From the NCBI GenBank assembly GCA_002794775.1, contig NBAY01000010.1, forward strand, positions 806,001 through 870,000: DNA of 64,000 nucleotides, read 5' to 3'. This DNA comes from Porodaedalea pini (Eukaryota; Basidiomycota; Agaricomycetes; Hymenochaetales; Hymenochaetaceae). Made by a program: the position numbers and the translations under genes. The notes beneath the pieces were generated by a model. That model had not been told where the DNA came from. It saw nothing but the letters and a program-made list of their open reading frames with translations, and searched no databases. This document shows, piece after piece, positions 1 to 11,554 of this stretch (the first letter of the stretch is position 1; each line of letters opens with the position of its first letter).

Positions 1-32
1 GTCTGCGGCATAGTCAAGGTCGCTCCGGGCAT
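1..32 (-). CDS. Possible 5' end of a gene running off the left edge
   Basis: On the minus strand an ATG at 32-30 opens a frame that stays open to the window edge (about 10 codons). Upstream of it, at about 140-190, the minus strand is pyrimidine-rich, as fungal promoters and 5' leaders often are. Ten codons are too few to identify a product, so this is only a candidate start and may be chance. Confidence 0.2.
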   Translation of the reverse strand, partial: MPGATLTMPQ

Positions 33-2880
33 TGCAGTCGTGAGCTCGAGGGTGTTTCTAACTGTCGATGATTACTGTTGAAAGTTGTACGTCGAGCAGA
101 TACGATGCGGAGGAGTATTTCGGCGTCGAGATAGATGACTAGCGGGAGAGGAGGTGGGAGTAGGAGGACAAGTCGGACGGGGCGAGCGTGATTTGTTTTG
201 AGGTTGCGAGAATAGGCCGCGTCATGCGCGTGAGACAGTTTACCAGATTCGGATTCACGCGTTTCTCGCCAGAACCAACACCGCGTCTCGGCTGCCTAGA
301 AGTTTCTCCTTTTCTTCCGACATTTCCCCCGCAAAGATTTTGGCTCTCTGAGTCGGATACGGTGAGTCTGTGAGAAAATACGGCCGAGCAACATAATCAC
401 CTATATGCTTATCTACTCGTTTCGTCCAGGGAAAAGGCTCTGCACTTGCTTCTGGGCTCAGTCTATGCGGCTTTGCGGCGTACATCGAGGCGACATGCAG
501 TCTGACCTGCACGTCTCAAGACCCGCAACAGCGTCCAAGGCGCTTTGTCGGACGGTGCCTGTCGCTCTGCCGTCTAATCGCTGTGGGACAATGCATCTCT
601 ATCAGTTTCACTACACGTCCATCATTCTCAGCCATGCGCGTGCGTGCACCAAACGAAAGGAGAGAGAGAAGGAGAAGATGCCCGACTAGCCCACTATCCT
701 GCTTTGTATAGGGCTCGTAGCATTCATTTCACGAACTTCCCCCGGTAGCAACTGCGCATCTTTATCGTCTTCCACTCCACCGAGGATTAGAAAAGTTTGC
801 TCGGCAAGTCTGGTCAGCTCTCTGCAACGCCACTATTGTTTCTCAGCCGCACGGTCTCCTTGGGACAGTGCATCTCGAAGCACTCTGGCTCTGTGTGTTG
901 CATTAACGACTATCGTAAGCCCTGGTTTTGCAGGGTGTATCCTAAAATCTAGGCTGCCGACGAACTCACCCTGTGACGCGCAGTGCAGCATCAGCGCCCT
1001 CGTCTACTCGCCTACTGGCCACCAACCCTGCCTTCTCCCGGATACTTTACACTATCGCAGCCTTCTTCTCTTCTGTGTCCCTGGCTCGTAGATAAACTTG
1101 TGGGCACAGGGCGCATCTGTGTTTATTCAGTTTTTGAGTTTACGGCCACCACCCCGTCTTGCCGATCAGCATGCTTCTCGCTCACGGCTCCTGCTCATTC
1201 ATGCCTCTTTCTCACCTTGTCCCGGCGTCTTTCAATACGCTGCATACTAGCTTCTTTACTGCCCGATTTGGCATCCTTTCTCGCACATTTGACCTCGGGG
1301 ACTGTCAGCAAGCTCTATTCCCGGCTCCCGCGCTTACAAGCTCAGATGGCCGAGTGTCCGCATAGGTGATGCCATTTTCTCTATTTCCACGCGAGCCACA
1401 TGCACGCGTAACCTTGTTCAGAATGTTGCCGAGAGATTACAGAACGGGTGATTACATTAGCCTACACCTAGCTGGAATCCTGTTTTTGTAGACAATGTGC
1501 CTACAAGGATCCAGGAAATATGTTTCTCCTACAAAGTTATAGAACTTAGTTTCAAAAGTTCTCCTTCATTTTGTATCAGTTCAGCTCACAAGACCCAGTT
1601 ACATGCCGTTGATTATGCAGTGATAACCGCTACAGGACTAGTGCACGTTAAAACGGGTCATATGCAATCTAGAAGGCGTAGAAGAATAACCTTCACATGA
1701 GCACAAGCCAACTACCCCATATTATGTGAAGCTGCATAGGAATAATGAGCCTGCATTCTTAAAGGTAATCACGACTTGCCGGTGTTCAATAACCGAGGAT
1801 TTCTGAAACAAATACACCTACCTCAAAATCATTCCGATATGTTGTATGTAAATGAAAATCTGAGACACGAAGCAGACGCGACGAGCTCCAAGGACGCCGT
1901 TTGCTCTCCTTCAAAGTTTGAGTTTGAACTCCAATGAAGTATGCGATGCCGCTCGGTGAAAAGTCTCTAGCTTGCTTCCTCAACATGCTGTCAACGATTT
2001 GCTCCCATGCTTTCGAAGTATTCAATTAATCTATTAAATAAGGGATACCTTAGCGTTGGACTATCCAATGAGGTAAAGCTAGAATGCGGGGGCCTATTGG
2101 TCTATAGCAACTTCGATTCAGAAGAGACCGAACACTCATCCATTCTCCGTCCCAAATTAAGCGACCGCACACACGCCCTTCACCGCTCAGGCAGTCTGTC
2201 ACCTCTCCGTCCGAGGAGATTGTAAGGTTTGGCTCGTATGCAGAGTCAAAGAAAGCAATACCGTCGCCGTGCTTCGCGTCGCAGACGTCCTTTACCCTCA
2301 GTATCCAAATAGCCATTGAAGTCAGAAACAGCTAGAGATCTATTCGTGCTTGAAGGACCATAAATGTTTTCTGAAACTACTGCTTATGAGGGGCACAGTC
2401 TGCGGTGACATAACTGCTCTGGAGGGCGCAAAGAGGGAGATTCCTAGTAGTATCGCGTGCTTTGGTTCACTTTCGTTCGTGCAACCAGCTTTGTTGCCCT
2501 TCGTTACGTCCGCTAAAATTGGACATGAAAGTGATTATTTTAGTGTGAGAATATATACAACGACCACATACCAGTCTTAATGAGACAAGGTGTAGTTGAC
2601 TGTTATAATGCCAAGGGGAAGGCAGGCCGTCAAGGTGTCATAGATTGGTCGTAACTTGAAGCAGTTGCTGATGGCCAATAGCAATATTAATAACGGTAAT
2701 TGTTTGGTGATGTTGACGCGTCAGCGGCACGCGTTCGTTCTATGCCACGTGATTACGGATCGTTCGAGTTGAAATTGAATCTGCGACTTCGCCGCTGGTT
2801 TGGCACCCGGAGGGATGACACCTGATCTGACACTAGCCAGCATGGCATCAGCCAGAGAGCCAGTCAGTAATACGAAAGCT
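33..2880. other. 2.8 kb with no recognisable gene
   Basis: Open frames here are short (at most about 128 codons), overlap on both strands and show no family motif. Parts of the plus strand (about 980-1350) are C/T-rich. I see no TIRs, LTR ends or tRNA-like folds. It may hold promoter and untranslated sequence for a gene to the left, or decayed sequence. Confidence 0.5.
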
Positions 2881-2903
2881 TTGAAGACAGCGGCCCCAGC
2901 GTC

Positions 2904-2966
2904 AAGCCTCGTGGGCTTCTGCCTGAAATACTAGAGGAAATCTTCTGGTGCGTCGAAGCCACCTAG
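2904..2966 (+). pseudogene. F-box N-terminal remnant (plus strand)
   Basis: A short plus-strand frame reads KPRGLLPEILEEIFW and then stops at TAG. LPEILEEIF is the usual opening of an F-box. A GT donor-like sequence (TG|gtgcgt) follows the motif, so it could be an exon end. An upstream ATG at about 2840 is out of frame with it. I could not find a matching downstream exon, so I read it as debris of another F-box gene in this F-box-rich interval. Confidence 0.25.
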
Positions 2967-3308
2967 ATTCTTTCTATTATTCTATATGAAGTGTATGTTA
3001 TGGGGAAAAAAATGCGCACCTGGCCTTCTATTCCTTGTTTACTGAGCTTACTCTTCATTACTACAGTAGGTCTGCCGACGCATTGCCTCCTGCCTGATTT
3101 GCAGACATCTCAGTTGAGTAACATATACATGTACATCTTGACATGCTGTTCTATTTCTTGGTGCTTCCTGATTTTCTCCTGTCACCCTTTGACTTCAACT
3201 TATTGAGCCCATGATCTGTAACAGAGCTATCCTGGGATTGATATAATTTATTCCTGCCACAATGATCCCACCACAGGGATTGACCTTTTGGCAAATTCCT
3301 ACTAACAC

Positions 3309-5758
3309 TACCATAAAGTTGTGAAGTCAGAACAGAGTCTTCAGAACAACATGATTCTTTACTTCCTTGTTCGTCTTGAAAGCATTTGTGAGCCTCGAGC
3401 CACACCGGGGCACTGAGCAAGGTTTCTACAACAATATCATCGAAGACGTTCATCAATGAGGTGCAATTGTAGGACGAGACGGAACAACTTTTATTACTAC
3501 TTGAACCTCCAAGTCCTGCTTTGCAGCGTTTGATTTTATTGGCCTAAAGAATTTACCTTTACAGAGCATGAAGCTGTTGAAATGAGAAAGCTTCTGCGAT
3601 CGAGACGGCGGAAGTCACAGAGCATGGTGATTCCTTGCAGAATCACCATGTACATATATATTGCAGAAGAGATACAACGTCGATATAAATCCAGTACGAA
3701 TCCAAAGTGCCCCAGCCTCACACCCAGAATCCCATCACCTCCGCCCCTTTCCTATCTCATATATCAGTGTCATCTTGCACCTAAGCCGCGGCACGTTGGC
3801 TCGCAACCACGGTAACACGTCCGGATCGATCATCGGACACTCATCAATATTCAGAAAGAGGATGGGAAGTGGTAGGACGCGCGGCTCGCCCGATGAAGTT
3901 GCTGACCCAGGTTTGCTATCCGAAGATGCCACCGCGCTTGGGAGATGCGCTCTAATAAGGCGAACGATCGTGCCTGCCTTCAGACGTGGGGACGTAGACA
4001 GATCGATATGCTGCAACAGTGGGCAGCAAAGCGTTTGAGATAGATTCTGTTTCTCTTCAGCTGGAATTGTTTTCGCTAATGCTTCAATTACGGCGCTTTC
4101 GTCCTCATCAGGAGACGCGCAGTACGAAAGCCTCAAAACTCTGAGGGCGCTTGCAGCTCGGAGGACCGAGATCAAAGCGGTCGAAGAAAAAGTGCATTTA
4201 CGAAGGTGCAACTCCTCGAGGAGGGTTAACCGTTGGGACGCTAGTGCCTCAACGGAGCGGACGGCCACGGGCTTGTGTATAAACTCCACAATAAGCACCT
4301 CGAGGTTTGGAAAAAGAATGCTTCGAAGGCAGACATTGGTATCATCGCAACGAAACAATTCAAGACGCCTAAGATTAGCAAGCTTAATATGTTCGTATAT
4401 CTCGAGAGGATCTGTTAGACGTCCAACTTCCGAGTCCCATCCTCCGATGATCACTGTTTCGAGCATCGGATTATTCTTCAGGAGTGCGAAGAGCTGATTG
4501 TTCCGAAAGATACCCCGTATTTCTAGAGTCGTCAAAGCGGTGAATGTGATCCCGGTCAGAGTTATTGAACCGTTGACAACGTCTAAGGCCAACTTTCGTG
4601 TGCGCGAAGTATTCATATTGGAAAGGGCTTGCAAGAAATTGGGCGTAAATTTTGGGATCTCCAATTCAAGACTCTGCAGCCGGAGCTGCTCGAATGCCCC
4701 TGGAGGGAGCATTCCGTTAAAGTCGTTTTGCCAGTCAACAACCTCCAACACATCTAGTGTTGACCACATGCTGGCTGAAGCATTCCTCAATACGTTCGGT
4801 CGGGCCGCAAACGAAAATCCTCCGACAATACACAAGCTAGAAAGAATCCCTTTGGATCGTTCCAACCAAGTATCTGCCTCCTTTAATGTCGTCTCCCGTG
4901 TCAGGACAAAATGACGCCATAAGTTTGGCATGTTAATGATGATCTCCCGCCAAAGCCGACAAACAGAAGTGAGCGCCAGCATCTTCGCGCAGCTCTTATC
5001 GACGACGAGTGTGAGTATCTCGCTTTGAATCTCCACCGGCATCTTTGAAAAATAACATGGTAGTGGCTCGAGTGCCTTGAGTGCTTGTGCCCGAAGCGCC
5101 TCCAGTTCGGTGCATCTCTTCGCGTCGGCGGTCTTGAGGCGCTCAAGTGCGAGGTCGGCCATCTTGAGCGATGACTCAGGTTTGTTGATCTGAGTAAAGA
5201 GACGCGCTGAACGTGCATATCCCTGATGAACCTTTTTCAGAAACTAATGTTGTAAGAGAGCGAACACAAACTGGCCTGCCACGACGTTGGTGCGAGATCA
5301 ATGACCTTCTTGGAGTCCTTCAGTGCGTCGAAAGGACGGTCCAGCTTCTCGAGCACGGCTGCTCTCGAGTCAAACATAATCTTGTCTTTATCATTCTCGC
5401 AAACCGCCTGTCACTAATGATGAGTCTACGTGGCTTATGATCGAACCGTCACCGCGTACCTGGTCGAAGGCTTTCAGTGCGTCTTCGTACTGTTCTTGCT
5501 GGAACAACTCAGCACCTCTTCTGAACGCGTCCTTCCACGACATAGCTGCGACTGCGAGCGCGTTACGGACCCCTAAGAAAGGAACGGAAGATCAGCAGGA
5601 TACTTAATTGTAAACAGACTCTTGCACGTGATGATGACGCAACCGCGACGGAACACGTGAGTAGCCAATTCAGACTCTGCAAAGTGGTGTTCCGCAAACC
5701 TCAAGCGGAGACTCAAAATACGTTCAACCAGGTCAACGAATGTATGTATATGCTACTT
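3309..5758. repeat. Tandem duplication, copy A (F-box locus)
   Basis: This segment aligns along its length with 6659-9289. Shared sequence starts at the AAAGTT...GAGTCAGAA block, runs through the 3' flank, the whole F-box gene and its upstream region, and ends at a shared TATATGCTACTTGAG at about 5744-5758. Copy A has about 60 extra bases downstream of the gene (near 3720-3780) and lacks the MITE found in copy B. Confidence 0.85.
3735..5543 (-). CDS. TPR / F-box / LRR protein (Pof3-like architecture), copy A
   Basis: Probable substrate receptor of an SCF ubiquitin ligase. Three exons (5543-5460, 5407-5276, 5222-3735) give 567 residues. Residues 1-130 are TPR-like helices starting MSWKDAFRRGAELFQQEQ. 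An F-box follows at about 135-180 (FSKMPVEIQSEILTL, then a conserved LWREII). The rest is leucine-rich repeats with recurrent L-x-x-L-x-L spacing. TPR + F-box + LRR is the layout of fission yeast Pof3, and such genes are expanded in mushrooms, so the substrate cannot be inferred. The start was chosen because all three exons join in frame and the N-terminus matches copy B. Intron 2 (5275-5223) begins GC, not GT, while copy B has GT at the same place. Apparently intact. Confidence 0.85.
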
Positions 5759-5810
5759 GAGCTCTAAATATATGTTGAAAGGACGGTTCTTCAAAACAGA
5801 TACACTCCTT

Positions 5811-6359
5811 CTATTCATTCTTCAACTGCCCTTGCTTTACGTAAGAATTTATATTGCAGGCGTCAATCTTCAGCAATTGGAGCTTACTACATCGCAAAAG
5901 ACAGCTAACAAAGTCATCTGGGCTGTGGTCTTCAGCATCCACGTTATGAACCTTCAGCCGAGACAGCTCAGGCAAGCAAGTGCCATCCCACCTAGGATAC
6001 AGCCCATCTAGCACCAGTTCTCGTAGCCGCGATAAGTTCTCCTCTAGGAAAGCCGGGAGAATTTGGTTTTCAGGTTTAATATGCTTCGCCACGCCTTTCA
6101 ACGTCAGTTTCCTCAGGCGGGGAGAAAGGCACGTGGTGAACTGTTTCTAAGGAACGAGATTAACGTGTTTCGTTGACGTCAAAACAAGTTCAAGCTCCTT
6201 CATCCGCACTCGTTCGTCCATTACCAGGTCAAGTCTTATGGAGTACTTACCAATGTCGCGAGTGCCAGAAACATCGTACCCAGAGATGTCCGCATGGACG
6301 TAGAGTGATTCAGCATCAGAAAGAATGAGAAAGAATGAGAAGCGACCTGAGCACTTCAC
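5811..6359 (-). pseudogene. F-box/LRR gene remnant
   Basis: Two minus-strand blocks (6359-6147 and 6101-5811) encode leucine-rich stretches: MKELELVLTSTKHVNLV, then LSRLRELVLDGLYPRW and CSKLQLLKIDACNI. The spacing resembles LRR regions of mushroom F-box proteins. The sequence does not align with the neighbouring duplicated gene, and no F-box or start is visible. I read it as the broken C-terminal part of a different F-box/LRR gene between the two duplicates. Confidence 0.35.
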
Positions 6360-7051
6360 GGTCCTATGCGAGGTCCAGAGCAGCGGGTTGGAATAGGCTG
6401 TGTTTTGCCAGTGGCGACATGCGAGTGTAACGAAAATCCAGGAATAAGGGTGCGCGCCACGGGTTGCATCTCTCGGGGAAGAAGGTAATTGGCAGGAATT
6501 ATCTCTCAGTTGCTGAAATATGCGCCCGAGGATATTCCGAGGAAGGCGAGATTTACTCCAGGCTGACTTTCAGATTCTGTTTGATCTCCTGTGTCTTCTT
6601 CCTTTAAGCAAGTGCGAGCATAAAACCAGAGCGAGACAACCTTATAAGGCCTCTTCTCTACCGTAAAGTTATGAGTCAGAAAATGTCTCCAGAACAACAT
6701 GACTCCTTACTTCCTGGCTCGTCTTGAGAGTATTTGTGAGCGTCGAGCCACAGTGGGGCACTGAGCAAGATTTCTAGATCAATATCATCGAAGACGCTCA
6801 TCAATGAGGTGCAATTGATATTGTAGAACGAGGCGGAACAGCTTTTATTACTACTTGAAGCTCCCAGTCCTGCTTTTGCTGGCCCAAAGCATTCAACGTT
6901 ACCAAGCATGAAACTAGTAATGTTGAAATAAGAAAGTTTTTGCGACCGAGACGGCGGAAGTCACAGAGCATGGTCCTTCCTTGGAGAATCACCATATATA
7001 TTGCAGAAGGGATACAACGCCGAAATAAATCCAGTACGCATCCAAAGCGCC

Positions 7052-8815
7052 TCACGCCTCCACCTCTGCCACATTGGCTCGCAACCACGGTAACACGTCC
7101 GGATCGATCATCGGACACTCATCAATGTTCAGAAAGAGGACGGGAAGTGGTAGAACGCGCGGCTCGCCCGATGAAGTTGCTGACTCAGGTTCGCTATCTG
7201 AAGATGCCACCGCGCCTGGGAGATGCGCTCTAATAAGGCGGGTGATCGGGCCTGCTTCCAGACGTGGGGATAAGTATAGATCGATATGGTGCAAGAGTGG
7301 GCAGCAAAGCGTTTGAGATAGATTCTGTTTCTCTTCAGCTGGAATTGTTTTCGCTAATGCTTCAATTACGGTGCTTTCATCCTCATCAGGAGACGCGCAG
7401 GACCTAAGCCTCAAAACTCTGAGGGCGCTTGCAGCTCGGAGAATCGAGATCAAAGCGGTCGAAGAGAAAGAGCATCCAAGAAGGTGCAACTCCTCGAGGT
7501 GGGTTAACCGTTGGGACGCTAGTGCTTCAACGCAACGGACGCCCACGACCCATCTGACAAACTCTACAACAAGCACCTCGAGGTTTGGAAAAAGGATGCT
7601 TCGAATACAGACGTCGGTATGCATGCAATAAGACAGTTCCAGACGTCTGAGATTGGCGAGCTCGATATGCTTGGCATCCTCAGGAGGATCTCTTAGACGC
7701 CTGGCTCCTGGTCTTCTGAGGATCACTGTTTCGAGCATTGGACTATTCTTCAAAAGCACGAAGAGCTCATTGTTCCGAAAGTGACCCCGTATTTCAAGAG
7801 TCGTCAAAGCGGTGAACGTGAACCCGGTCAGAGTTATTGAACCTCTGTTAACGTTTAAGACCAACTTTTGTGTGCGCGAAGTATTCATATTGGAAAGGGC
7901 TTGAAAGAAATCGGGCGTGAATTGTGCAATCTGTAATTCAAGACTCTGCAGCCGGAGCTGCTCGAATGCCCCTGGAGGGAGCATTCCGTTAAAGTCGTTT
8001 TGCCAGTCAACAACCTCCAACACATCTAGTGTTGACCACATGCTGGCTGAAGCATTCCTCAATACGTTCGGTCGGCCGCAAACGAAAATCCTCCGACAAT
8101 ACACAAGCTAGAAAGAATCCCTTTGGATCGTTCCAACCAAGTATCTGCCTCCTTTAATGTCGTCTCCTGTGTCAGGACAAAATGACGCCATAAGTTTGGC
8201 ATGTTGATGATGATCTCCCGCCAAAGCCGACAAACAGAAGTGAGCGCCAGCATCTTCGCGCTGCTTTTGTCGACGACGAGCGTGAATATCTCGCTTTGAA
8301 TCTCCACCGGCATCTTTGAAAAATAACATGGTAGTGACTCGAGTGCCTTGAGTGCCCGTTCTCGCAGCGCCTCCAGTTCGGCACATCTGTTTGCGTATGC
8401 GCTCTTGAGGTGCTCAAGTGCGAGGTCGGCCATATTGAGCGATGCATCAGGTTTATTGATCTGGAGTAAAGAGACGTGCTGAACGTGCATATCCCTGATG
8501 AGCCTTTTTCAGAAACTAGTGTTGTAAGAGAGCGAACACAAACTGACCTGCCACGACGTTGGTGCGAGATCAATGATCTTCTTGGAATCCCTCATTGCGT
8601 CTAAAGGACGGTCCAGCTTCTCGAGCACGGTTGCTCTCGAGTTAAATAGAACTTTGTCTTTATCATCCTCGCAAACCGCCTGTCACTATTGATGAGTCTG
8701 CGTGGCTTATGATCGAACCGTCACCGCGTACCTGGTCGAAGGCTTTCAGTGCGTCCTCGTACTGTTCTTGCTTGTACAGCTCAGCACCTCTTCTGAACGC
8801 GTCCTTCCATGACAT
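7052..8815 (-). pseudogene. TPR / F-box / LRR gene, copy B, frameshifted
   Basis: Duplicate of the gene at 3735-5543 with the same exon plan: exon 1 at 8815-8732 (28 codons, MSWKDAFRRGAELYKQEQ), exon 2 near 8679-8548, then a long exon. Two lesions break it. Near 8460 the third exon has one extra C (CTCCAG versus CTCAG), bringing in a stop within about 14 codons. Near 8073 one G is missing (TCGGCC versus TCGGGCC), shifting the frame between the F-box and the LRR region. Its intron 2 keeps the normal GT donor. The LRR part (8104-7052) is otherwise open. Loss looks recent because the rest is well preserved. Confidence 0.85.
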
Positions 8816-9017
8816 AGCTGTGAGTGATGATGAGCGAGCGCGTTACGGACCCCTAAGTGATGAAAGGAATGAGAGATCAGCAAGATAATTAAAACATGAA
8901 CCGACTCTTGCACGTGACTATGACGCGACGGTGACGGAACACGTGAGTGACCAATTCAGACTCCGCAAACTGGTGTTCAGACTCAAAAATACATTCAACC
9001 AAGTCAACCAATATCTA

Positions 9018-9272
9018 CAGGTGGTTGTAAGAAGTGACAGTGATCAGCATGTGATCTGCAATGATTTACATAGGAAATTGCACTCTTTTCTTGCCTCTCA
9101 AAAACTTACACAATGCAGTTGAAGATATAATAATTTCATAGATACTTTTAATCAGACTCTCTTCTCATGCTGCATGAGATTGTATATCTTTGATTGCAAA
9201 ACTTGAGCACTAAAAGCCCACTTTCCTGTTTGGGCTATTTCATGCCAATCACCATCACTTCTTACAACCACC
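9018..9272. mobile_element. 255-bp MITE with ~20-bp terminal inverted repeats
   Basis: The left end CAGGTGGTTGTAAGAAGTGA and the complement of the right end (GGTGGTTGTAAGAAGTGA) match over 18 bp. TA flanks both sides (9016-9017 and 9273-9274). Copy A of the tandem duplication runs straight through this point at about 5744, so it is an empty site and shows that this block is an insertion. There is no coding capacity. The left end has two extra bases (CA) relative to the right, so a 4-bp target duplication (TACA/TATA) is an alternative boundary. The TIRs do not match those of the neighbouring pogo-like or Tc1-like elements. Confidence 0.8.
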
Positions 9273-9289
9273 TATATATGCTACTTGAG

Positions 9290-9681
9290 TTTTTTTGTTT
9301 TTTTCTAAACCCCTCAACACCACATCAAATTGACAATTATTCAAGCTCCTGTATCAGTCATTATTTCATGTTTGTCTCAAATGTGAGTCTGAGGTTTCAC
9401 CTTTTTCTTTCTTTTTCTTTCTTGAGAGGCAAATAGTTCAAATTCAGCATGTATGTCTATTGGATGGGTGGTGAGAGCTGATGTTGATGCTGAGGGATGC
9501 ATGTTGAGGAATGATGTTGCAATTTTTTCATGCACATGCATGTGCATAGGAGTATCAGTACTACTTCAATGTAGTGGGGATGGAAAAAAATAATTATCCA
9601 CTACTGTGAGATTTAAATCAATAACTTTTATCACTGATGGCATGGTCCAAAAACACCAAAAATGTACAAGAAAAAGATATA
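9290..9681. other. AT-rich spacer, no gene seen
   Basis: Between the end of copy B and the left TIR of the pogo-like element. Poly-T/poly-A tracts and short frames only. One 11-bp stretch near 9425 is complementary to part of the MITE interior (TTGCCTCTCAA), probably by chance or through an older MITE fragment. Confidence 0.5.
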
Positions 9682-11118
9682 CAGTATAATACACCTCCTT
9701 TGAACACCTCCCTTCCTTCAGACAGTTGGCATTTTTTCATTAACTGCTCATCCTGCTTACCTGAAAAAAATTAAGTATATTCCTACTGTATAGTTCTATG
9801 TAAATATGGATTTTGATGAGATTCTGTTGAGTACTTAAATTTGTGCAAGCAAAAAGGCATGAAAATCCGAGTTTTTAATAGACTGATGCTTTGCTACAAT
9901 GCAATTTTTTTTTTATGCAATGAAAAATTTAGAAAAATACATAGCAACAATCTTGAGATCATATGCTATTCTTCATATGTTTTAGTGAAGATATTTGCCA
10001 AGAGATTGAATTTATATTCAAGAGAGTTGGTTGTAAGGCAAAAAAGTATAATAATATAAACATAATGAGTCTATGCAGACACAGTATACCCCCCTCTTCA
10101 CAACATTTGCCTCTGAATCCTCTTACAATAGTCAGGCATGCCCTGTCTCAGTCTCTGCAGTCTCATCTTCTACAGGTAAAAAAGGTGAAAAAAAATAACA
10201 AAAGCAATTTAAGCCTACCATGCAGAACAACAAAAGCCTAGCTCTCAATGAGGAATTTGCCTAATTGCTCAGGAGTTTAGTGTTAGTCATTCTACACTTG
10301 TAGATAGGATAAAAAGCAAGTGATCAATTATAGATTTTAATGTAACAAAGCAGAAACTCTCTATCTTAGAGGAAACACTGCTTGCCAACCTCATAGTCCT
10401 ATCATCCAATCAGAACTGTCCATTTATTTATCCAGACATTGAGCATTATGCAAATAAGCTTCTTGAGGCTCAAATTGGCTCTAAATATCAGCCTGTTGGT
10501 AAACAATAGGTTAATAGATTTCTTGAGCAGCATAGATAAAAGCTTCAGATATACTAGAGTAAATCTCTTGATACACAGCATGCCCAGAGTCTTAATCCTG
10601 CAGCTGTAGACAACTAGTCCAGCTTGGTTGAAATGGAGATCATAAAGAAAGGGATCTTACCAGAGAACATTTATGGCATGGACAAGAGTAGTTTTCCTTC
10701 TTCAAACCAAGGTGTACAGTGTGTAGTTGGATGAGCTAGAAACAAAGTTCAGCATAAACAAGGAGGAGCAAGCAGAGAAAATGTTACAGCTCTGGTTACA
10801 ATCTGCACAGATGGGTCAGTGTTACATCCTACAATCATCTTTAAGGGTGAATATATCATAAAACAGTAGACATTGAACAATCCAGCTTATGCAAGATAAG
10901 CATGTGTGTGCAGCATAGTCTTATCTCTTGCTTTTACACACTTCACATTCTTACAGATATTCTATACAGTTTTTTAACATTACCAAATGGTTGGACAGAT
11001 AATGAGATTGTACTCTAGTAGCTAAAAAAGAACTTTAATCTACTCACAGAGGCATGAGCAGCAGGACAGACTCATGTTCTTGTACTGGATGGGCATAAAT
11101 TACACTACTCCTTCAACT

Positions 11119-11541
11119 TGTCATGGACGCTTTTTAAATTATCTTATCTTATCATATCTTATCCATCCATCACTAATCACGCTTATTCCTGCTTACTCAT
11201 TATTCATTACGCTCCTTCTCGCACTATCCTTACTCGCTGACCGATCCTATGATTTCATTATTCTATGAAGTTCCACGACGTTCTATCATCTATCCTTATG
11301 TAGTAGTTAATTCCCTGGTCTGTGCGCAGCCGCTGAAGGGTATATAAGTAGGTAGTCCTCCTGTACTTATCCCCTAGTTTCGACCTGGTCAATTCTACCT
11401 GGCTACGTCCAGAAGCTGCTCCTTATCTCCGCGCTGTGTCAGTTCCCCCTGGCTCACCGCTCTCTCTCTTGTCTCCCTCCTCTCTGACTGAGTTCTGTGC
11501 GACCCAGCTACCATTTGTGTACCCGTAGTCCGTCGCTGACA
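11119..11541 (+). repeat. Gypsy-1 left LTR (423 bp)
   Basis: Begins TGTCATGGAC and ends CGCTGACA. TATA box TATATAAG at 11341-11348. The 11-mer AGTTTCGACCT at 11376-11386, about 35 nt downstream, is the likely transcription start and is complementary to the PBS. Confidence 0.95.
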
Positions 11542-11543
11542 CA

Positions 11544-11554
11544 AGGTCGAAACT
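11544..11554 (+). promoter_or_regulatory. Gypsy-1 primer-binding site, self-priming type
   Basis: AGGTCGAAACT, two bases after the left LTR, is the exact reverse complement of LTR bases 11376-11386; the match is exactly 11 nt and the flanking bases do not pair. In Tf1 of fission yeast the first 11 nt of the mRNA prime reverse transcription in this way. I did not see an obvious tRNA 3'-end complement here. Confidence 0.75.

Larger units (their letters stand above)
6659..9289. repeat. Tandem duplication, copy B (F-box locus)
   Basis: Homologous to 3309-5758. It differs by scattered substitutions, two single-base indels in the F-box gene, absence of about 60 bp downstream of the gene, and a 255-bp MITE near its right end. 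The TATATGCTACTTGAG at the end of copy A reappears right after the MITE, which fixes the right boundary. Confidence 0.85.

Noticed and set aside
983..1369. 128-codon frame in the left 3 kb
   Set aside because: C/T-rich composition gives long Ser/Leu/Pro frames by chance; overlapping frames are similar and no motif is present.
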